Shown here: piece by piece, positions 51,566-60,411 of the stretch
Numbering within the stretch: the stretch's first letter is position 1
How the letters are laid out: each line of letters opens with the position of its first letter
Assembly: GCF_033343995.1 (NCBI RefSeq)
Contig: NZ_CP137573.1
Coordinates: 2,761,001 to 2,825,000 of the forward strand
Source of the DNA: Streptomyces sp. HUAS YS2
GTDB taxonomy: Bacteria > Actinomycetota > Actinomycetes > Streptomycetales > Streptomycetaceae
Length of the DNA: 64,000 nucleotides
Reading direction: 5' to 3'
Notes under the pieces: model-generated
What the model saw: the letters and a program-made list of their open reading frames with translations, nothing else
The model's database searches: none
Told to the model about the DNA's origin: nothing
Translations under genes and position numbers: made by a program

Positions 51566-54500
51566 TCACTCGACGACGTGCCGGCCCTCCGGGCGGGCGC
51601 TGCACGACGCCTGGAACGAGCAGTTCGTGCAGTGCTGGCCGGTGCTGGGGGTGAAGCGTTCGTCCAGGACGCGGCCGGCGGCGGTGGCGAGCAGGTCGCC
51701 GACCCACTCCCCCGCGAGGGGTTCCTGCGCCTGGATCTTCGGCAGGGCGTCGCCGCCCTCCTTCTTGGCGGCGGGCTGGCGCAGCTGGACGAGTTCGGCG
51801 CCGCCGAGTTCGGGGCGGCGGCCGCCGAACACCTCGTCCACAGCGCCCTCGCGCACCGCGAGCTGGTAGACGGCGAGCTGGGGGTGGTGGGCGACCTCGT
51901 CCTTCGTCGGGGCGGACTTGCCGGTCTTGAAGTCGACGACGTAGGCACGGCCGTGCTCGTCCTGCTCGACGCGGTCCATGGAGCCGCGGATCCGGACCTC
52001 GTACGCGCCCGCTTCGAGGGTCACGTCGAAGTCGTGCTCGGTCGCGGCGGGCGTGCGGCCGCCGCGGTCCATGACGTGCCAGCGCAGGAAGCGCTCCAGG
52101 GCGGTACGGGCGTTCGCCTTCTCCTGGTCGGACTTCCAGGGGGCGTCGAAGGCGAGTCCGTCCCAGACCGAGTCGAGCCGGGTCATGAGGACGTCGAGGT
52201 CGGCGGGCGTACGGCCGGAGGCGACCTCGTCGGCGAGGACGTGGACGACGTTGCCGAAGCCTTGGGCGGCGGTGGCGGGGGCGTCGGCCTTGACCTCGCG
52301 GCCCAGGAACCACTGCAGGGCGCAGGTGTGGGCGAGCTGGTCCAGCGCGGAGCCGGAGAGCGTGACCGGGCGGTCCCGGTCACGGAGCGGGACGGCGCTG
52401 TGGGTCGGCTCGAACAGGCCCCACCAGCGGTCCGGGTGGGCTGCCGGTACGAGCGGCTGGCCCTCGTCGTCGGCGAGCGCGGCGAGCCGGGCGAGCCGCT
52501 CGGCGGCGGCGGCGCGCAACGCGTCGGAGGCGGCCGGGTCGACGGTGGTGGCGCGCAGTTCCGCGACGAGCGCGGCGACGGCAAGGGGCCGGCGGGGGCG
52601 GCCGGAGACGTCCTTGGGCTCGACGCCGAGTTCGGCGAGGAAGCGGGACGGCTGGTCGCCGTCGTCGGCCGGTGCCTTGACGGCGGTGACGACGAGGCGG
52701 TGTCGGGCGCGGGTGGCGGCGACGTAGAAGAGGCGGCGCTCCTCGGCCAGCAGGGCGCCGGGGGTGAGGGGTTCGGCGATGCCGTCGTTGCCGATGCGGT
52801 CGGCTTCGAGGAGGGAGCCGCGGCGGCGCAGGTCGGGCCAGAGTCCCTCCTGCACGCCGGCCACGACGACCAGGCCCCATTCGAGGCCCTTCGCCCGGTG
52901 GGCGGTCATCAGGCGGACGGCGTCGGGGCGGGCCTGGCGGCGGGTCAGGGTGTCGGCGGCGATGTCCTGGGCGTCGAGCTCCTCCAGGAAGTTCAGCGCG
53001 CCCCGGCCTCCGACGCGGTCCTCGGCGCGGGCGGCGGTCTCGAACAGCGCGCACACGGCGTCGAGGTCGCGGTCGGCGTTCCGCCCGGCCGCGCCGCCGC
53101 GCAGCGCTGCGCGCTCCAGACGGCCGGGCCACGGGGTGCCGCTCCAGAGCAGCCAGAGCGCCTCCTCGGCGGTCCCGCCGGAGGCGAGCAGCTCCCGCGT
53201 ACGCCGCAGCAGATCTCCGAGGCGCTGCGCACCCCGCGCGTACGCCGGATCGTGCGCGACGAGCCGCTCCGGCTCGGCGAGCGCCCGCGCGAGCAGCACG
53301 TCGGACGGCGCGGGCACCTTGGCCCCCGCCGCCCGCTCCTCGTCCCGCAACGCCCGCCCGAGCCGCCGCAGATCGGCGGCGTCCATGGCAGCGAGCGGCG
53401 AAGCGAGCAGCTCGAGCGCGGTCTCGACGTCGAGCCAGGTCCCGGTCGCGCTGACGTCCACCCCCGAGCCGGAGGCAGGGGAAGCGGCGGCAGCCGGGAC
53501 ATCGGAGGCCCCGTCGGGGAGGACGTCGGCGGCGGGGCCCGCGCTCGGCGCGACGCCAGCGCCGACGGCCTCGCCGGAGGCGAGCGCGTCGTCGGCCACC
53601 GCGTCCGGGCCATCGGCCCGGCCCGCGCCCGGCGTAGCCGGCGCGTCGGTGCCCGACGCCCCGCCCGAACCGGGACCCGTACCGGCCCCGACCTTTGCAG
53701 CACCGCCGGGCGCCACGGCCGTTGCTCCCACGTCGACGGCCTCGGCCGAGGCGAGCGCATCGTCGACCGCCCCGCCCAGGGTGTCGGCGGCCGGGCCCGC
53801 GCCCGGCGTGGCCGGTGCGTCGGTGCCCGACGCCTCGCCCGAACCGGGGGGTCGCTCGTCGGCCGCGGCGCCCGCCTGCTCGCCGGAGGCGAGTGCGTCG
53901 TCGGCCGGGCTCGCCGCGCTTGCCGTCGCTCGGAGGGCCAGCAGGAGCGGGGACACCGCTGGTTCGTGGCGGAGGGGGGTGTCGGCGGTGTCCGTCTCCA
54001 GGGGGACGCCGGCCACGGTGAGGGCGCGGCGGAGGGCCGGGACCGTCGAGGCGGCGCGGACCAGGACGGCCATGTCGGACCAGGGGACGCCGTCCTCCAG
54101 GTGGGCGCGGCGCAGCAGGTCGGCGATGTTGTCGACCTCAGTGGAGGGCGTGGGGTACGTGTACGCCTCAACCCGGCCGCCCTCCCGGACCGCCTCCGGC
54201 TCGCGGTGCGCCCGCGCCTTCTCGGCGGGCAGCCGGGGCAGCGGCATCCGCCGGGTGAGCAGCCGGGTCGCCGCCAGCAGCTCGGTGCCGGAGCGCCGCG
54301 AGGTCGTCAGGACGCGGACGTCCGCGCCCCGGAAGGTGTCCGGGAAGTCGAGGATGCCGTTCACGTCCGCGCCCCGGAACGCGTAGATCGACTGGTCCGG
54401 GTCGCCGAAGGCGACCAGCGTCCGGCCTCCGCCCGCGAGCGCCCGCAGCAGCCGGACCTGCGCCGGGTCGGTGTCCTGGTACTCGTCGACGAACACCGCG

Positions 54501-55273
54501 TCGTACTCCGGCAGCGCCACGCTCTCCGCCAGCAGCACCGCCCGGTGCACCAGCTCCGCGTAGTCGAGCACCCCCTGCATGTCGAGCACGTCGAGGTACT
54601 CCGCGAGGAACCCGGCCGCCGCCTTCCAGTCCGGCCGCCCCACCCGCGCCGCGAACTCCGCCAGCGCCCTCGGCCCGAGCCCCAGCTCGCGGGAGCGCGC
54701 GAGGACGGCACGTACCTCGTCGGCGAAGCCGCGGGTGGTCAGGCAGGCCCGGAGCTCGTCGGGCCAGTGGATGCGGGCCAGGCCCTCCTTCTCCAGGTCG
54801 AGCTGGCCGGCGAGCAGCTCGCGCACGGCCACGTCCTGCTCGGGGCCGGAGAGCAGCCGCAGCGGCTCGGCGAACAGGTCGGCGTCCTGGTGGGCGCGGA
54901 CCAGCGCGTAGCAGTACGAGTGGAAGGTCGTCGCCTGCGGCGCCCGTACGCCGCGCAGCCGCGCCGCCATCCGGTCGCGCAGCTCGACCGCCGCCTTGCG
55001 GCTGAAGGTGAGGACGAGGATCCGCTCCGGGTCCGTCCCCGCCTCCACGCGCGCCGCGACCGCCTCGACCAGCGTCGTCGTCTTCCCGGTGCCCGGTCCG
55101 GCGAGGACGAGCAGCGGCCCGCCGGTGTGCTCAACCACACCCCGCTGCGCTGCGTCCAGCTGAGGAGGACGCACGGCGGCGGGGGCCGTCCGCACCAGTC
55201 GGTACGCGCCATGAGTCCCCGGCCGTACCGGTGCCTGGTACGGCGTACGCCTTGTGGTGGAGGAGGAACTCAC
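51566..55273 (-). CDS. adnA: Helicase-nuclease subunit AdnA
   Basis: A 1235-residue SF1 helicase plus RecB-type nuclease, the partner of AdnB. Walker A LAGPGTGKTTTLVEAV is at residues 58-67; VDEYQDTDPAQ (II), GDPDQSIYAFRGADV (III), LMTAHRAKGLEWGLV (V) and YVAATRAR (VI) follow. The nuclease domain shows RGSMDRVEQDE and YVVDFKTGKSAP, then HPQLAVYQLA. An Fe-S cluster site is indicated by one Cys in the TCALQWF block (about residue 983) and three in the C-terminal HCTNCSFQASC. A low-complexity Ala/Gly/Pro insertion (about residues 443-605) interrupts the helicase region and makes the protein longer than mycobacterial AdnA. GTG start at 55273. Confidence 0.92.
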   Translation of the reverse strand: MSSSSTTRRTPYQAPVRPGTHGAYRLVRTAPAAVRPPQLDAAQRGVVEHTGGPLLVLAGPGTGKTTTLVEAVAARVEAGTDPERILVLTFSRKAAVELRDRMAARLRGVRAPQATTFHSYCYALVRAHQDADLFAEPLRLLSGPEQDVAVRELLAGQLDLEKEGLARIHWPDELRACLTTRGFADEVRAVLARSRELGLGPRALAEFAARVGRPDWKAAAGFLAEYLDVLDMQGVLDYAELVHRAVLLAESVALPEYDAVFVDEYQDTDPAQVRLLRALAGGGRTLVAFGDPDQSIYAFRGADVNGILDFPDTFRGADVRVLTTSRRSGTELLAATRLLTRRMPLPRLPAEKARAHREPEAVREGGRVEAYTYPTPSTEVDNIADLLRRAHLEDGVPWSDMAVLVRAASTVPALRRALTVAGVPLETDTADTPLRHEPAVSPLLLALRATASAASPADDALASGEQAGAAADERPPGSGEASGTDAPATPGAGPAADTLGGAVDDALASAEAVDVGATAVAPGGAAKVGAGTGPGSGGASGTDAPATPGAGRADGPDAVADDALASGEAVGAGVAPSAGPAADVLPDGASDVPAAAASPASGSGVDVSATGTWLDVETALELLASPLAAMDAADLRRLGRALRDEERAAGAKVPAPSDVLLARALAEPERLVAHDPAYARGAQRLGDLLRRTRELLASGGTAEEALWLLWSGTPWPGRLERAALRGGAAGRNADRDLDAVCALFETAARAEDRVGGRGALNFLEELDAQDIAADTLTRRQARPDAVRLMTAHRAKGLEWGLVVVAGVQEGLWPDLRRRGSLLEADRIGNDGIAEPLTPGALLAEERRLFYVAATRARHRLVVTAVKAPADDGDQPSRFLAELGVEPKDVSGRPRRPLAVAALVAELRATTVDPAASDALRAAAAERLARLAALADDEGQPLVPAAHPDRWWGLFEPTHSAVPLRDRDRPVTLSGSALDQLAHTCALQWFLGREVKADAPATAAQGFGNVVHVLADEVASGRTPADLDVLMTRLDSVWDGLAFDAPWKSDQEKANARTALERFLRWHVMDRGGRTPAATEHDFDVTLEAGAYEVRIRGSMDRVEQDEHGRAYVVDFKTGKSAPTKDEVAHHPQLAVYQLAVREGAVDEVFGGRRPELGGAELVQLRQPAAKKEGGDALPKIQAQEPLAGEWVGDLLATAAGRVLDERFTPSTGQHCTNCSFQASCSARPEGRHVVE

Positions 55274-55422
55274 GTGGATCGCCGGTCCTGGTGGGTGTGC
55301 GTGTGCGCGTGCGCGTGTTGCAGGTGCGGATGCTGACGGAGCGGTGCGGAGGGTGCGGAACAGACGACCTTACGGGAATCCCGCACCGTCCGGAGCGGTC
55401 ATCCGCACACCGCCCCGCGCCG

Positions 55423-55776
55423 TCATCCGCGAGCGGCCGTCCCGTCCCACCGCGCCCGCCGCATGTCGATCTTCGGCAGGTGGCCCTCCGCGCTGCGGGC
55501 GGCCTCCTTCAGCGGGGTGCTCTCCTCCCGGTAGTGACCGAGCGCACGCTGCTCGTGCCCGGGCAGCAGCGTGCCGTCCGCGCGCACCACTCGCCACCAG
55601 GGCACCGCGCCGCCGTACAGTGCCATCACACGGCCCACTTGCCGCGGGCCGCCCTCGCCGAGCCACTCGGCGACGTCCCCGTAGGTCATGACCCGGCCGG
55701 GCGGGATCAGCTCGGCGACCTCCAGGACCCGTTCCGCATACTCGGGAAGGTACTCGGGAAGCTCCTCGACGCTCAT
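55423..55776 (-). CDS. Alkyltransferase-like (ATL) protein, MGMT family without active cysteine
   Basis: A 117-residue single-domain MGMT-fold protein. The helix-turn-helix-like segment VMTYGDVAEWLG and the arginine finger region GRVM are present. In place of the active-site PCHR of O6-alkylguanine methyltransferase it reads PWWR (residues 59-62), so the alkyl-acceptor Cys is Trp. Such ATL proteins bind alkylated bases and hand lesions to nucleotide excision repair. ATG at 55776 is chosen; an in-frame ATG 9 bases earlier is possible. It precedes adnA on the same strand with a 149-base gap. Confidence 0.88.
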   Translation of the reverse strand: MSVEELPEYLPEYAERVLEVAELIPPGRVMTYGDVAEWLGEGGPRQVGRVMALYGGAVPWWRVVRADGTLLPGHEQRALGHYREESTPLKEAARSAEGHLPKIDMRRARWDGTAARG

Positions 55777-55926
55777 CCGGCACATCCTGCCTCACCGCAC
55801 CGACAACCCCCTGATGCCTCCCTGTGGCGGCTTCCCGTGCCACCATCGTCCGGGCGGTGACTGGTGATACGAGATCAAGAGCTCCACGAGCAAGCACAGC
55901 GACGACAGCAAGAAGAGATCACGGAC

Positions 55927-58707
55927 ATGGTGAAGGGGCACGACGCGCAGCCTCCCGATGAGGCCGGCCCGGGCGTACCCGCAGGCCCCGGGGGCGTCGG
56001 CGAGCCCGACGAGCCCGGTGAGTCCGGCACGCCCGGTGGCTCCCGCACGTCCGGTGACTCCCGCACGCCCGGTGACTCCCGCACGCCCGCGGAGCCCAGC
56101 GAGCGCGTCTCCGGGGACGAGCCGCTGCTCGCCGCCCGGGTGCACCGCCCCTCCGACCTGCTCCGGCTGCTCGTCGGCGTGCTCGCGATCGCCCTCGTCC
56201 TGGCCATCGCCGCGTTCGCCCACGGCACCACCTCCGGCCTGGAGCAGGACATCAACAAGGGGACGACCGGCGCCCCCGACGTCTTCGTCAAGATCGCCGG
56301 CCTGGTCTCGTCCATCGCCGTCCTGCTCGTCCCGGTCGCGTTCGCCATCGAGCGGCTGATCAAACGGGACGGGCTGCGCATCGCCGACGGCGTGCTCGCC
56401 GCCGTCCTCGCGCACGGTATGACCCTCGCCACCGACCTGTGGGTGGCGCGGGCCGCGCCCGGCACCATCCAGGACGCGCTGACCCAGCCGGCGGCCGGTG
56501 GCGGGCTGACCGATCCGGTGCACGGCTACCTCGCGCCGGTCATCGCGTACATGACCGCCGTCGGCATGGCCCGCAGACCCCGGTGGCGGGTGGTGCTCTG
56601 GTTCGTCCTGCTGCTCGACGCGTTCACCATGCTGGTGGCCGGCTACACGACCGCGTTCTCGATCATCCTCACCGTGCTGATCGGCTGGACCGTCGCGTAC
56701 GGCACGCTCTACGCCGTCGGCTCCCCCAACGTCCGTCCCACCGGCCAGACGCTGCTCGCGGGCCTGCGCCGGGTCGGCTTCCGGCCGGTCACCGCGCTGC
56801 GCGCGGAGGGCCTGCCCGACACCGTCGAGCAGGGCGACCGGGGCCGCCGCTACATCGTGACGCTGGAGGACGGGCCGCCGCTCGACGTCACCGTCGTCGA
56901 CCGCGAACAGCAGGCGCACGGCTTCTTCTACCGGGTGTGGCGGCGACTGACGCTGCGCGCCATCACCACCCGCCGCTCGATCGTCTCGCTGCGCCAGGCC
57001 CTGGAGCAGGAGGCGCTGCTCGCGTACGCGGCGATCGCCGCCGGGGCGAACGCGCCGAAGCTGATCGCCACCTCCGAGCTGGGCCCGGACGCCGTGATGC
57101 TCGTGTACGAGCACCTGGGCGGCCGGACCCTGGACTCCCTGGAGGACAAGGAGGTCACCGACGAGCTGGTGCGCAGCGCGTGGCGCCAGGTGGAGGCGCT
57201 CCAGTCGCGCCGGATCGCGCACCGGAGGCTCGTGGGGGACGCGATCCTGGTGGATCGTTCCGGCAAGGTGATCCTGACGGATCTGCGCGGCGGCGAGATC
57301 GCCGCCGGCGATCTGGTGCTGCGGATGGACATCGCGCAGCTGCTCACCACCCTCGGTCTGCGGATCGGCGCGCAGCGCGCCGTCGCCGCCGCAGTGGAGG
57401 TGCTGGGCCCGGACGCGATCGCCGACTGCCTGCCGCTGCTCCAGCCGATCGCGCTGAGCCGCTCGACCCGTGCGGAGCTGCGCCGGCTGGCGCGCGAGCG
57501 TTCTAAGCGGGAGCGGGAGGCGGTCCTGGAGGCCTCCGAGGCGGCGAAGCGGGCGCGCGCCGAGAGCGGGGCGGCGGCCGGCCAGGTCGCGGGTGCGGAC
57601 GCGAAGGCGGACCGGAAGGCCGTACGGGCGGAGAAGCAGGCCGACAAGCGGGCCGAGAAGCGCGCACTCGACTCGGCGCTCGACGAGGCCCGCGAGGAGG
57701 ACCTGCTGGCGCAGATCCGCCGGCAGGTGCTGCTGATCCGGCCGCAGGCGCCGGTCGAGCCGGTGCGTCTGGAGCGGATCAAGCCGCGGACGCTGATCAG
57801 CCTGATCGCGGGCGCGGTCGCCGCGTACTTCCTGCTCTCGCAGATCGCCCGGACGCCGCTGTCGGCGATCGCCGAGGCGAACTGGGGCTGGGTGGCGGCG
57901 GCGGTGCTGTTCTCGGCGCTGAGCTACGTGGCGGCGGCGATGAGCCTGCTGGGCTTCGTGCCCGAGCGAGTGCCGTTCGGGCGGACGGTGGTGGCGCAGC
58001 TCGCCGGGTCGTTCGTGAAGATCGTCGCCCCGGCGGCGGTCGGCGGCGTGGCGCTGAACACCCGGTTCCTGCAGCGCTCCGGCGTGCGGCCGGGGCTCGC
58101 GGTGGCGAGCGTCGGCGCGTCACAGTTGTTCGGGCTCGGCGCGCACATCCTGCTGCTGCTCGCCTTCGGCTATCTGACGGGGACGGAGAAGTCGCAGTCC
58201 TTCACCCCGTCCCGGACGGTGATCGCCGGCCTGCTGACGGTGGCGGTGCTGGTCCTGGTCGTGACGGCGATCCCGTTCATGCGGAAGTTCGTCTCGACGC
58301 GGCTGCGGTCGCTGTTCGCGGGCGTGGTGCCGCGCATGCTGGACGTGCTTCAGCGGCCGCTGAAGCTGGCCACCGGCATCGGCGGAATGCTGCTCCTGAC
58401 GGGCGTCTTCGTGCTCTGTCTGGACGCGTCGATCCGTGCCTTCGGACAGGGCCAGGCGGAGACCCTGAGTTTCGCGACCGTGGCGGTCGTCTTCCTCGCC
58501 GGCAACGCGATCGGCTCGGCGGCCCCGACCCCGGGCGGCGTCGGCGCGGTCGAGGGCGCGCTGACGCTCGGCCTGGTGACGGTGGGCAACCTGCCGCTGG
58601 AGGTGGCCACGCCCGCGGTACTGCTGTACCGGCTCCTGACGCTGTGGCTGCCGGTGCTGCCGGGCTGGCTGTGCTTCAACTGGCTGACGAAGAAGGGCGC
58701 GCTGTAG
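55927..58707 (+). CDS. Large YbhN/UPF0104-type membrane protein with kinase-like module
   Basis: A 926-residue protein. After a Gly/Pro/Ser-rich start with repeated SRTPGD units come about six membrane helices (residues 75-260). Residues about 330-520 look like a lipopolysaccharide-kinase/RIO-like fold: LVYEHLGGRTLDSLED is the hinge, but the catalytic loop reads HRRLVGDAILVD (about 435) instead of HGDLxxxNILVD, with TDLRGG at the metal site, so activity is doubtful. A charged Ala/Lys/Glu coiled coil (520-600) leads to a second membrane block of 7-8 helices of the YbhN/LPG-flippase family (GNAIGSAAPTPGGVGAVEG). Possibly a lipid flippase. Confidence 0.8.
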   Translation: MVKGHDAQPPDEAGPGVPAGPGGVGEPDEPGESGTPGGSRTSGDSRTPGDSRTPAEPSERVSGDEPLLAARVHRPSDLLRLLVGVLAIALVLAIAAFAHGTTSGLEQDINKGTTGAPDVFVKIAGLVSSIAVLLVPVAFAIERLIKRDGLRIADGVLAAVLAHGMTLATDLWVARAAPGTIQDALTQPAAGGGLTDPVHGYLAPVIAYMTAVGMARRPRWRVVLWFVLLLDAFTMLVAGYTTAFSIILTVLIGWTVAYGTLYAVGSPNVRPTGQTLLAGLRRVGFRPVTALRAEGLPDTVEQGDRGRRYIVTLEDGPPLDVTVVDREQQAHGFFYRVWRRLTLRAITTRRSIVSLRQALEQEALLAYAAIAAGANAPKLIATSELGPDAVMLVYEHLGGRTLDSLEDKEVTDELVRSAWRQVEALQSRRIAHRRLVGDAILVDRSGKVILTDLRGGEIAAGDLVLRMDIAQLLTTLGLRIGAQRAVAAAVEVLGPDAIADCLPLLQPIALSRSTRAELRRLARERSKREREAVLEASEAAKRARAESGAAAGQVAGADAKADRKAVRAEKQADKRAEKRALDSALDEAREEDLLAQIRRQVLLIRPQAPVEPVRLERIKPRTLISLIAGAVAAYFLLSQIARTPLSAIAEANWGWVAAAVLFSALSYVAAAMSLLGFVPERVPFGRTVVAQLAGSFVKIVAPAAVGGVALNTRFLQRSGVRPGLAVASVGASQLFGLGAHILLLLAFGYLTGTEKSQSFTPSRTVIAGLLTVAVLVLVVTAIPFMRKFVSTRLRSLFAGVVPRMLDVLQRPLKLATGIGGMLLLTGVFVLCLDASIRAFGQGQAETLSFATVAVVFLAGNAIGSAAPTPGGVGAVEGALTLGLVTVGNLPLEVATPAVLLYRLLTLWLPVLPGWLCFNWLTKKGAL

Positions 58708-58810
58708 GGCGTACTTCGGGCGTGCGCGGCGGGGCGCACCACGCGGCGCCCCGCCACCCGCATGGCCCATGGCGCGCGCGGGGCGCGACGGCCCGGACCA
58801 CGATGGACGC

Positions 58811-60385
58811 ATGCCGAACGCACCCCGCCGCGCCGCCCTCGTCGCCGCCATCGCCGTCGTCGCGCTGCTCGCCGCCGGGTGCTCGGACGACGGGGACAAG
58901 CCCGCGGCGGAGGGGTCTCCCTCGGCCTCCGGCCTGGCCGCGCTCGCGTCGCAGGATCTGGAGTGGTCGGTCTGTCCGCCGCCGTCCGCCGCCGAGGGTG
59001 GCGGGCCCGCGCCGTCGCCGCTGCCCGGCGGAACGCAGTGGGAGTGCTCCTTCATGGACGCACCGCGGGACTACGCCGATCCCGGCGGCGAGACGATCGA
59101 ACTCGCCCTGATCCGCGCCAAGGCCAGGAACACCTCGGACCGCATCGGCTCCCTGATCTTCAACTTCGGCGGCCCGGGCGGCTCCGGCATCACCGGACTG
59201 CCGTCCTTCGGCGCCGACTTCGAGTCCCTGCGCTCCCGCTACGACCTGGTCTCCTTCGACCCGCGCGGCGTCGGCCGCAGCGCGGCCGTGGAGTGCCTGG
59301 GCGACCGGGAGCTCGACGCGTACTACGCCGTGGACGGGTCCCCCGACGACGCCGCGGAGGAGAAGACGCTCGCCGAGAGCCAGAAGAAGTACGCGGACGC
59401 CTGCGAGGACAACTCCGGCGACGAACTCCCGCACGTCGGGACCGAGAACGCCGCCCGCGACCTGGACCTGATGCGCCAGGTGCTCGGCGACGACAAGCTG
59501 CACTACTTCGGGATCTCGTACGGCACCGAACTCGGCGGCGTCTACGCCCACCTGTTCCCGAAGAACGTGGGCCGCGCCCTGCTCGACGCCGTCGTCGACC
59601 CGAACGCCGGCACCGAGGATGGCGCCCTCGGCCAGGCCCGCGGCTTCCAGCTCGCGCTGGACAACTTCGCGAAGGACTGCCTGGCCCGTGGCGACGCGTG
59701 CAAGCTGCCCGGCTCCTCCGTCGCCGAGATCGAGTCGTTCATCACCGAGTTGCTCGCCGAACTCGACGAGAAGCCGATCGAGGGCAGCGGCGACCGGAAG
59801 CTCACCCAGACCCAGGCGACCAACGGCATCGCGCAGGCGCTGTACTCCAAGGAGCTCTGGCAGTACCTGGAGCAGGGCCTCGACGAGGCCGCAGCCGGCA
59901 ACGGCGGTCTGCTCCTGGCCCTGTCCGACTCCATGAACGGCCGCAACCAGGAGGGCCAGTACAGCAACATCCAGGCGGCCAACGCGGCGATCAACTGCGT
60001 GGACTACAAGGAGCGCTACAGCGTCGACCAGGCGAAGGCGAAGCTGCCGGAGTTCCGCGAGGCGTCGGCCGTGTTCGGCGACTTCATGGGCTGGGCGCTG
60101 ACGACCTGCACGCAGTGGCCGGTCGGCGGCACCTGGGAGCACCCGGACGTGAGCGCCCCCGGCTCCGCCCCGATCCTCGTCATCGGCACCACCGGCGACC
60201 CGGCGACCCCGTACGCGGGCGCGCACGCCATGGCCGAGGCGCTGGGCAAGGGCGTCGGCGTGGAGATGACGTACGTGGGCGAGGGCCACGGCTCGTACAC
60301 GGGCGGCAGCGCCTGCGTGAAGGCCGCGGCCGACGCGTACCTGCTGAACGGCCGTGTACCGGCCGCTGGTACCGTCTGCCGCTAG
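58811..60385 (+). CDS. Secreted lipoprotein alpha/beta hydrolase (SlpD/SlpE-like tripeptidyl aminopeptidase), copy 1
   Basis: A 524-residue exported hydrolase of the S33 peptidase type. A signal peptide ends in the lipobox LLAAGC (C24). The catalytic triad is visible: Ser in FGISYGTELGG (around residue 238), Asp in GTTGDPATPY and His in GEGHGSY. Blocks FNFGGPGGSGI and SFDPRGVGRS form the oxyanion side. Family members in S. lividans (SlpD, SlpE) cleave tripeptides at the cell surface. ATG at 58811. Followed by a paralogue after 26 bases, an operon-like tandem. Confidence 0.9.
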   Translation: MPNAPRRAALVAAIAVVALLAAGCSDDGDKPAAEGSPSASGLAALASQDLEWSVCPPPSAAEGGGPAPSPLPGGTQWECSFMDAPRDYADPGGETIELALIRAKARNTSDRIGSLIFNFGGPGGSGITGLPSFGADFESLRSRYDLVSFDPRGVGRSAAVECLGDRELDAYYAVDGSPDDAAEEKTLAESQKKYADACEDNSGDELPHVGTENAARDLDLMRQVLGDDKLHYFGISYGTELGGVYAHLFPKNVGRALLDAVVDPNAGTEDGALGQARGFQLALDNFAKDCLARGDACKLPGSSVAEIESFITELLAELDEKPIEGSGDRKLTQTQATNGIAQALYSKELWQYLEQGLDEAAAGNGGLLLALSDSMNGRNQEGQYSNIQAANAAINCVDYKERYSVDQAKAKLPEFREASAVFGDFMGWALTTCTQWPVGGTWEHPDVSAPGSAPILVIGTTGDPATPYAGAHAMAEALGKGVGVEMTYVGEGHGSYTGGSACVKAAADAYLLNGRVPAAGTVCR

Positions 60386-60411
60386 TCGTCCGCGCGGGGG
60401 GTCATTCACAC

